Below the pieces are notes generated by a model that made no database searches, was not told where the DNA came from, and saw nothing but the letters and a program-made list of their open reading frames with translations. A program made the position numbers and the translations under genes. A stretch of DNA of 6,652 nucleotides from Lachnospiraceae bacterium (GTDB lineage: Bacteria > Bacillota > Clostridia > Lachnospirales > Lachnospiraceae): the NCBI GenBank assembly GCA_017959525.1, contig JAGDAL010000180.1, forward strand, positions 1 to 6,652, read 5' to 3'. Positions 1 through 5,295 of the stretch are shown here, piece by piece (within the stretch, counting starts at the first letter, position 1; every line of letters begins with the position of its first letter).

Positions 1-848
1 AATGTCAGGGTCCGGTAATGCTTCTCAATGTAGGGAAGCATCACCGCTCCGGCTTTGCTCATACCGCCACCGATAACGAAAACTTTGGGATTTAAGACCC
101 CTGCTACGAAGGATAAGCCCCAGCCAAGATAGAATCCAAACTGCTCCGCCACTTGAATTGCCAGCGCATCCCCTTCTTTTACCGCATCCCAGATTGCCTT
201 CGCATTCAGCGGATGCTGACGCAGTACACTTGGCTTCTTGGAGGCTTCTAAGGATTCTCTTGCCAAGCGCACAATGCCCGTTGCGGAAGCATACTGTTCT
301 AAGCATCCGCATCGGCCGCAGTTACAAGGTATTACTTCCTTCGGATTCACGCAAATATGTCCGATTTCTCCGGCCGCACCGTTCCCGCCGGTGATGATAT
401 GTCCTTCATGAATCACACCCCCGCCGATGCCGGTTCCAAGGGTAATCATCACAACATCTGCAAGTCCCCGTCCGGCTCCAAGCCAGGCTTCCCCTAGGGC
501 TGCCGCGTTGGCATCATTGGCCACCTGCACCGGAATCCCACCCAATAAATCCGATAGCTTGCCTGCTGCATCCAAAGGTTCCTTCCAGTGTAGATTGGCA
601 GAGGTAAGCACCGTCCCATCGGCATCCACCGGTCCCGGCACTCCCAGGCCAACACCGATGAACTCAACATCTTCCGGCACTTCCTCCATGCGTGCCTGCA
701 CAAAAGCTGCAATATCCGGAAGCACGGCACTGCCGGATGCGTCCACCCGGGTTGGAATCTCCCATTTTTTCCGAATGTTGCCATCCTCTGCAATCCATCC
801 GATCTTGATTGCGGTTCCGCCAACATCCACTCCAAATGCACATTTCAT
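1..848 (-). CDS. ROK-family sugar kinase (glucokinase-like; possible GlcNAc kinase), 3' partial
   Basis: This cytoplasmic kinase transfers phosphate from ATP to the 6-hydroxyl of a hexose or N-acetylhexosamine. The 282 residues visible run off the left edge. ROK proteins are usually about 300-320 residues, so roughly the last 30-40 are missing. Visible motifs are the N-terminal phosphate-binding DVGGT (8-12), VPGPVD (70-75), the catalytic-base region NDAN (111-114, Asp112), the glycine-rich LGTGIGGG (137-144), and the ROK zinc site made of EIGH (161-164, His164) with CNCGRCGC (Cys175, Cys177, Cys182). The ATG at 848 lies 13 bases after the nagA stop and is preceded by GGGGGA at a 5-base spacing. 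By overall resemblance (N-terminus, NLHW at 85-88) it looks most like Firmicutes glucokinases. Its place after nagBA and an ABC importer makes GlcNAc or glucosamine phosphorylation plausible. The family is near certain; the substrate is not. Confidence 0.93.
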   Translation of the reverse strand, partial: MKCAFGVDVGGTAIKIGWIAEDGNIRKKWEIPTRVDASGSAVLPDIAAFVQARMEEVPEDVEFIGVGLGVPGPVDADGTVLTSANLHWKEPLDAAGKLSDLLGGIPVQVANDANAAALGEAWLGAGRGLADVVMITLGTGIGGGVIHEGHIITGGNGAAGEIGHICVNPKEVIPCNCGRCGCLEQYASATGIVRLARESLEASKKPSVLRQHPLNAKAIWDAVKEGDALAIQVAEQFGFYLGWGLSFVAGVLNPKVFVIGGGMSKAGAVMLPYIEKHYRTLT

Positions 849-861
849 ATCTATCCCCCGA

Positions 862-1998
862 TCAACGCACTACGTTGCCGCCTTTGATCACCTGCTGCAA
901 GGAAAAATCCGACCGGCGCACCAGAATCACATCTCCCAGCTTGCCCGGCGCAACGGAACCAATCCGTTCCTCTTCTCCAATACAAATGGCAGGTAAAATT
1001 GTTGCAGATGCAACAGCCTGCTCCAAGGGAATCTCCATGGTTAACACCGCATTCCGTAAGCAGTCAAACAGGTTGGATACTGAACCTGCCACATTGCCCT
1101 CTTCCACCAGATTGCAATAGGGGCCCTTTTTCATAACCGCCTGGCCGCCCAAATCATAGACGCCATCCTCCATACCGGTACAGCGCAAACTATCACTGAT
1201 CAAAATGATTCCATCTTCTCCCATCATGTCATACGCTGCCCTAACAGCTGCCGGATGGACATGCACGCCGTCACAAATCAATTCACAGCTGGCCTTTGCA
1301 TCCGCTGCCGCTCCTACCAGTCCCGGCTCTCTGTGATGTAATCCCCGCATGGCGTTATAAAGATGCACCACATGGCTGGCCCCTGCCGCAAAGGCTTCCA
1401 TGGCCGTGGCATAATCCGTATCCGTATGGGCAAGTGACACCTTCACAAAATCTTTTACGAAAGCGATGTATTCCGGGAAATTTCCGTTGATCTCCGGCGC
1501 CAATCCAATGATTTTTAACAGGCCTTCGGATGCATCATAAAAGCGCTTTGCCATAGCAGCATCACAAGGACGAATATAGGCTTCGTTTTGTGCTCCTTTT
1601 TTTACCTGACTGATGAAGGGGCCTTCCATGTTAAATCCCACCAGGCGTGCGCAGTCTTCCCGCTCTTGCTTGGCAAAATTCGCTCCTATGGATAGGACCT
1701 TCCTTAAGGTCTCTTCCGGAAGCGTTAACGTCGCCGGACACATGGAAGTAATACCATGTGCTAGCTCATACCGCGCCACGGTCTCATAAGCTTCTTCGGT
1801 GGCATCGCACACATCCGCGCCCATGCTCCCGTGAAAATGGATATCAATAAGCCCCGGAAGCGCATAGCATCCCGAGGCATCAATTTCTTGTTCATCCGGC
1901 GCACCGTCCTCCGGCGCAAAAACGCCCTGACGGATACAGATGGTTTCTTCATGGAATTGTCGATCTACCCCATAGACCAATGCATTACGTATTCTCAT
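862..1998 (-). CDS. nagA: N-acetylglucosamine-6-phosphate deacetylase
   Basis: This cytoplasmic amidohydrolase removes acetate from GlcNAc-6-phosphate to give glucosamine-6-phosphate, the substrate of the adjacent NagB. It has 378 residues, a usual length for the family. A short N-terminal beta region is followed by the metal-dependent barrel. Visible landmarks are the HxH pair after LPGLID (His54, His56), the metal-ligand glutamate in EGPF (Glu125), His191 in LAHTD, His212 in HLYNAM, the substrate-binding stretch CDGVHVHP (242-249), and the catalytic aspartate in ISDS (Asp269). All expected metal and catalytic positions are present. The ATG start is preceded by AGGGGG four bases upstream, which overlaps the nagB stop codon; the gap is only 8 bases, so the two genes are probably translationally coupled. 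The related enzyme AgaA (GalNAc-6-P deacetylase) is an alternative, but pairing with nagB favours NagA. Confidence 0.96.
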   Translation of the reverse strand: MRIRNALVYGVDRQFHEETICIRQGVFAPEDGAPDEQEIDASGCYALPGLIDIHFHGSMGADVCDATEEAYETVARYELAHGITSMCPATLTLPEETLRKVLSIGANFAKQEREDCARLVGFNMEGPFISQVKKGAQNEAYIRPCDAAMAKRFYDASEGLLKIIGLAPEINGNFPEYIAFVKDFVKVSLAHTDTDYATAMEAFAAGASHVVHLYNAMRGLHHREPGLVGAAADAKASCELICDGVHVHPAAVRAAYDMMGEDGIILISDSLRCTGMEDGVYDLGGQAVMKKGPYCNLVEEGNVAGSVSNLFDCLRNAVLTMEIPLEQAVASATILPAICIGEEERIGSVAPGKLGDVILVRRSDFSLQQVIKGGNVVR

Positions 1999-2006
1999 GC
2001 GTCCCC

Positions 2007-2732
2007 CTACAAGCGGCTTAAGGCCGCCTCATCTGCCACGATGGTGACATCATTATGCAACTGCAACACCGAAGCCTGCACATTCGGTGTGATTGCTCCG
2101 CACACCGCTGCATGCAAGGCCTCTGCCTTGTCTTCGCCGCTGACTACCACCAGAATTTTCTTGGCCTGCATAATGGACTTGATGCCCATGGTGTAGGCCT
2201 GCTTTGGCACATCCTCGTCTTCTTTAAAAAAACGCTGATTTGCCTTAATGGTTGTTTCTGTTAGATTTACAACATGCGTTTCCGCTTCAAAAGCCGTTCC
2301 CGGCTCATTGAATCCGATGTGGCCGTTATGTCCTAAGCCCAATAATTGCAAATCAATACCGCCGCAGCTCTTGATAATCGCATCGTATGCCTTGCAGGCA
2401 TGGTCCGCATCTGCATCCATGCCGTCCGGAATATAGGTGCGATTCGCATCAATATTCACCTTGGAAAAGAGCTTATCCCGCATGAAATAATAATAGCTCT
2501 GTGGATTCTCCCGATCGATGCCACGATACTCATCCAGATTCACCGTGGTCACCTGGGAAAAATCCAAATCCCCCTTGTTGTACCACTCCACCAATTGGTT
2601 GTATGTTCCGATGGGGGTAGATCCGGTCGCAAGGCCCAACACGCAATCCGGCTTCATAATGATCTGCGCCGAGATAATGTTGGCGGCCTTTCGGCTCATG
2701 TCCCCATAATCTTTTGCACGTATAATCTTCAC
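2007..2732 (-). CDS. nagB: Glucosamine-6-phosphate deaminase
   Basis: NagB isomerises and deaminates glucosamine-6-phosphate to fructose-6-phosphate plus ammonia, linking amino-sugar breakdown to glycolysis. The 241-residue protein has the sugar-phosphate loop GLATGSTP (33-40), the catalytic acid/base segment VNLDEY with Asp67, and the signature GHNGHIGFNEPG (134-145) with His138 and Glu143. In E. coli NagB the residue two before the histidine is Asp141; here it is Asn136, as in Bacillus subtilis NagB. The protein is about 25 residues shorter than the E. coli enzyme, so it probably belongs to the short, non-allosteric Bacillus-type group. I infer this from length and motif. The start codon is GTG, chosen because it gives the family's usual MKII-like N-terminus and follows a GAGG element. 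The gene begins 5 bases after the regulator stop and ends 8 bases before nagA. Confidence 0.97.
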   Translation of the reverse strand: MKIIRAKDYGDMSRKAANIISAQIIMKPDCVLGLATGSTPIGTYNQLVEWYNKGDLDFSQVTTVNLDEYRGIDRENPQSYYYFMRDKLFSKVNIDANRTYIPDGMDADADHACKAYDAIIKSCGGIDLQLLGLGHNGHIGFNEPGTAFEAETHVVNLTETTIKANQRFFKEDEDVPKQAYTMGIKSIMQAKKILVVVSGEDKAEALHAAVCGAITPNVQASVLQLHNDVTIVADEAALSRL

Positions 2733-2737
2733 AATGA

Positions 2738-3481
2738 TTACCTCAAAAATTTATTTCGATACTCTCCGGCACTGATTCCGGTGCACTTCTTGAAGACTCT
2801 GGAAAAATGTGCCGTATCCGCAAAGCCTACCCGCTCTGCGATATCCGATATATGGAGGGATGAATCCTCCATGAGTTTTTTCGCGTTTTCAATTCGTATT
2901 TCATTCAACAACTCGGAAAAACTTTTTCCGGTGCTGTTTAATAATTTGCTCAAATGCCAGTGGCTGACGTAGACTTTTTCTGCAACATCCGGCAGCTGTA
3001 ACTTCTCCCGATAATGCTGCTCCATGTAGGTAATGGCCTGCTTCACGATGAAGTTGTTGGCGGTGGTACTCTCTGCATCCACCACGCTTCCGCGACCGGC
3101 ACCCATTTTCTCCAGGCGCTCCGTCACTCCGGTCATGGCTTCATCCAGTTCCTTCATCTTCGACGGCTTTACCAGATAGCGCTGCACGCCTAGATTCAAG
3201 GCACTTCTTGCATATTCGAAGTCCCGATATCCGGTGAGCACTACCACCTGCATCTCCTGATGTTCCGACCGCAGAGCTGCAATCATGGTTAGGCCATCCA
3301 TGCCGGGCATACGGATATCCGTAAACAGAATATCCGGCTCATGTTTTTGCACGAGCGTTAGACCCTCCTTGCCGGAGTGTCCCTCACCGACTACGATGCA
3401 GCCGTATTTTTCCCAATCCACAATTTTTCGAAGCCCCTCTACGATCAAAGGCTCGTCGTCTACGATGACCACTTTGTACAT
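2738..3481 (-). CDS. YesN-like response regulator (receiver plus AraC-type DNA-binding domain)
   Basis: This is a two-component response regulator of 247 residues. The receiver domain covers about 1-120, with the acidic pair Asp8/Asp9, phospho-acceptor Asp55 in FTDIRMPGMDG, the switch residue Thr83 and the conserved Lys105 in LVKPS. A linker of about 20-30 residues leads to an AraC/XylS domain (about 145-247) with two helix-turn-helix units, near 161-181 and 209-230. The C-terminal signature ends FKKCTGISAGEYR, with alanine where many family members have proline. It lacks the long middle region of many YesN proteins, so it is a compact form. No histidine kinase gene is in the window. The ATG is 7 bases after the permease stop; AAGGGA, overlapping that stop, is the likely ribosome binding site at a long spacing. 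Regulators of this class typically control neighbouring carbohydrate uptake genes, so autoregulation of this operon is a reasonable inference. Confidence 0.93.
   Translation of the reverse strand: MYKVVIVDDEPLIVEGLRKIVDWEKYGCIVVGEGHSGKEGLTLVQKHEPDILFTDIRMPGMDGLTMIAALRSEHQEMQVVVLTGYRDFEYARSALNLGVQRYLVKPSKMKELDEAMTGVTERLEKMGAGRGSVVDAESTTANNFIVKQAITYMEQHYREKLQLPDVAEKVYVSHWHLSKLLNSTGKSFSELLNEIRIENAKKLMEDSSLHISDIAERVGFADTAHFSRVFKKCTGISAGEYRNKFLR
2741..2744 (-). promoter_or_regulatory. Ribosome binding site for the GTG start of nagB
   Basis: GAGG, formed by the last codons of the response regulator gene just before its TAA stop, lies 8 bases before the GTG at 2732. It supports GTG as the nagB start codon, and its position inside the upstream gene suggests translational coupling between regulator and deaminase. 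Confidence 0.6.
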
Positions 3482-3488
3482 ATCTCTT

Positions 3489-4340
3489 TTATCCCTTCAC
3501 GGCGCCTGCTGTCATACCTTTGATAATGTATTTCTGCAGGAAAATGTAAACGATAATAACCGGAATAATGACCAGCGTTACTGCAGATGCCATCAGTCCA
3601 TAGTTGGTGCCCTCCTTGGAGGTCAACTCATTCAACAGTCTGGTAATGGCCTGCATCTCCGGGCGACGCAGGAAAAACATCTGCGTAAACAAATCGTTAT
3701 AACTCCAGAGGAAGGAGAATATTGCTACGGTTACGAAGGATGGTTTGCCGAGAGGCACAACGATTTTGAAAAAGATTTGCGGTATAGAACACCCCTCCAA
3801 ATGCGCTGCCTCTTCCAACTCCAACGGCAGCGATTGTACATAACCCATCAATACAATGATTGCGAAGCTTAGATTGCCTGCAACCTGCGGTAAAATTACC
3901 GACAACATATTCAGTCCCCAACAGGATGTGTTGGTAATGTGCCAGCTGGTCTCCATGGTATACACCGGAATAATGGTGGCGAATACCGGAAACATCATGG
4001 CTGCAATTACCATGGTGTGGCAGAACTTTTTCAGGCGGAAACGAAACCGCACCAGCGCAAAGGCTGCTAAGCCTGCCAGCATCATTACACCAATTGTAAC
4101 ACAGGTGGAAATAAAAATACTGTTCAGATATGCGCGTCCGATATCCAGTCGCTCAAATGCCCGCTTGTAGTTGGATAAGGTAAACAAATCCCCCAGCGGC
4201 AGTGCAAAGCTCTGCTGCAGAATCTTGTCCTTGGCCTTGAAGGAATTCTCTAACACCCAGAAAAGCGGATAGATGGTCGTTAAGGCCCAGACACCAAGGA
4301 GCAGATACAGCGCCCCTAAGCCGATCTTATTTCTTTTCAT
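3489..4340 (-). CDS. CUT1-type ABC sugar transporter permease, MalG/UgpE-like
   Basis: This is the second inner-membrane permease of a carbohydrate ABC importer. The 283 residues include an N-terminal membrane segment (about 6-29), a cluster of hydrophobic segments at about 71-97, 108-127 and 145-168, and a final one near 255-275. The cytoplasmic coupling loop that docks on the ATPase is clear: LPLELEEAAHLEGCS followed by FFKIVVPL (about 171-196), the EAA motif. The C-terminus, ending KGMTAGAVKG, is characteristic of MalG-type subunits. I chose the ATG at 4340, which gives MKRNKIG, one base after the upstream permease stop and downstream of a GAGG element. A longer reading from 4406 would overlap the upstream gene by about 65 bases and has no comparable ribosome binding site. 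It forms the transmembrane pair with the product of 4342-5229. Confidence 0.95.
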   Translation of the reverse strand: MKRNKIGLGALYLLLGVWALTTIYPLFWVLENSFKAKDKILQQSFALPLGDLFTLSNYKRAFERLDIGRAYLNSIFISTCVTIGVMMLAGLAAFALVRFRFRLKKFCHTMVIAAMMFPVFATIIPVYTMETSWHITNTSCWGLNMLSVILPQVAGNLSFAIIVLMGYVQSLPLELEEAAHLEGCSIPQIFFKIVVPLGKPSFVTVAIFSFLWSYNDLFTQMFFLRRPEMQAITRLLNELTSKEGTNYGLMASAVTLVIIPVIIVYIFLQKYIIKGMTAGAVKG

Positions 4341-4341
4341 A

Positions 4342-5229
4342 TCAATAGTCCTCACTTTCCCGGAATACCGAACGGGTAATCTTCGATAAGAGTACGCCAA
4401 GGACAACGATTAGGACTGCAATGGTAGCACCGTAATCCACGTTCTTGGCCTCCATGGTCTGGTAGTACATGTAGGTACCCGTTAAGAAGGTTTCCTTCAG
4501 CGGCATGCCCTTCGGGAACATGGTCCACGGCAAATCGAAGACTTTCAGCGCGCCGGTAACACCTAAGGTGACGCAAGTACAGATGACATTGCGAAGCAGC
4601 GGAATGGAAATATAAAATCCCCGCTGCAAGCGGCTGGCTCCATCGATGGCTGCAGACTCAGAGAGTTCCTGCGAAATATTGTTTAGGCCTGTTTCCAATA
4701 TAATGAAATAGAATCCTACATACTGCCAAACAACCGGAATCATCATGGTTAAGATGGCATTTTTCTCGTTCTTCCAATCCGTTAATGTTGTTTTTCCAAA
4801 GAGCTCTAAGAACTGGTTCAACATGCCCTTGTCATAGAGGAAAATCAAGTTGAACAACAGACCAAGCGCCGTTGCGGAAATCACAATCGGGAAAAAATAT
4901 ACCGTGCGGAAAAACTGGGTCCCCCGCTCAATATTATCCACCAACAGGGACAGTACCAAGGCAATGCCCACCTGTCCTAAGATGGTTGCAATGATCATAA
5001 GAAGTGTATTCTTCAGCGAGGTCCAAATCACCGGGTCGGTAAACAGAGTCCGATAGTTTTCAAATATCGGATCGTTCCACTTGGTTCCATAGGTTCCCAG
5101 GTTTTTAATCTGTCGAAAACTTCCGTAGATATTAACGAAAAACGGGTAGTAGAGATATAAGATCAAAAAGATAAAAGCAGGCGCAAGAAATAACAGTACA
5201 TATTTTTTGCTCTTGTATATGCTAGACAT
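4342..5229 (-). CDS. CUT1-type ABC sugar transporter permease, MalF/UgpA-like
   Basis: This is the first inner-membrane permease of the importer, 295 residues from the chosen start. It opens with a short basic cytoplasmic tail (KSKK) and a strong membrane segment (about 10-34). Further hydrophobic segments lie at about 72-97, 107-131 and 159-182, with a last one near the C-terminus. The coupling loop reads ELSESAAIDGAS and ends in YISIPLL (about 188-212), a good EAA motif with serine in the second position. The start at 5229 is preceded by AAGGGG at 5-base spacing and gives a normal permease N-terminus. An in-frame TTG at 5259 would begin inside the intergenic hairpin and is less likely. The stop TGA is separated by one base from the ATG of the next permease, so the two subunits are probably translationally coupled, fitting a 1:1 heterodimer. 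Confidence 0.95.
   Translation of the reverse strand: MSSIYKSKKYVLLFLAPAFIFLILYLYYPFFVNIYGSFRQIKNLGTYGTKWNDPIFENYRTLFTDPVIWTSLKNTLLMIIATILGQVGIALVLSLLVDNIERGTQFFRTVYFFPIVISATALGLLFNLIFLYDKGMLNQFLELFGKTTLTDWKNEKNAILTMMIPVVWQYVGFYFIILETGLNNISQELSESAAIDGASRLQRGFYISIPLLRNVICTCVTLGVTGALKVFDLPWTMFPKGMPLKETFLTGTYMYYQTMEAKNVDYGATIAVLIVVLGVLLSKITRSVFRESEDY
4349..4354 (-). promoter_or_regulatory. Ribosome binding site for the second permease
   Basis: A GAGG-containing element inside the last codons of the first permease gene lies about 8 bases before the ATG at 4340. It supports that start over the longer reading from 4406. Stop and start are separated by one base (TGA-T-ATG), so ribosomes finishing the first permease could reinitiate directly. 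Confidence 0.6.
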
Positions 5230-5234
5230 AAAAA

Positions 5235-5240
5235 CCCCTT
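5235..5240 (-). promoter_or_regulatory. Ribosome binding site that sets the first permease start
   Basis: AAGGGG lies 5 bases before the ATG at 5229 and decides between that start and the in-frame TTG at 5259. It is flanked by A and U runs (A6-GGGG-U5), so five A-U pairs could place the four G in a small loop. Such a stem would be weak. Confidence 0.7.
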
Positions 5241-5248
5241 TTTTAACA

Positions 5249-5279
5249 ATGACCGGCAATACTACGTACCGCCGGTCAT
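5249..5279 (-). promoter_or_regulatory. Intercistronic RNA hairpin between binding-protein and permease genes
   Basis: The transcript can fold into a 14-pair stem with a 3-base GUA loop. The outer nine pairs are perfect (AUGACCGGC with GCCGGUCAU). The inner five are two G-U wobbles, U-A, A-U and C-G. No run of U follows the stem (next bases are UGUUAAAAAA), so it does not look like a classic intrinsic terminator. It lies 17 bases after the binding-protein stop and ends about 9 bases before the next ribosome binding site. Stem-loops in this position are known in other sugar ABC operons to protect the 3' end of the binding-protein message and raise its level above that of the permeases. That role here is inferred. 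Confidence 0.75.
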
Positions 5280-5295
5280 CTGAAATCCTTACTGA

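Noticed and set aside
427..996. 189-codon plus-strand open frame rich in Ser, Pro and Thr
   Set aside because: It is antisense to the ROK kinase and the nagA end. The Ser/Pro/Thr bias is what reverse reading of these codons produces, and no motif is present.
2346..2972. 208-codon open frame on the plus strand
   Set aside because: It lies antisense across nagB and the regulator, both with full family motifs. Its translation shows no recognisable domain, and it crosses a gene boundary.
3285..3872. 195-codon open frame on the plus strand
   Set aside because: It is antisense to the regulator and second permease genes, with no domain signature and a composition expected of a reverse-frame shadow.
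4341..4406. N-terminal extension of the second permease by 22 residues
   Set aside because: It would overlap the first permease gene, adds a non-hydrophobic tail unlike the family, and the ATG at 4340 has a better ribosome binding site.
5230..5259. TTG start giving the first permease ten extra residues
   Set aside because: The codon lies within the intergenic hairpin, and the ATG at 5229 has a well-spaced AAGGGG.
5249..5279. Intrinsic terminator after the binding-protein gene
   Set aside because: The stem is strong, but the following transcript is UGUUAAAAAA, with no U run on the coding strand side, and the permeases continue directly downstream.
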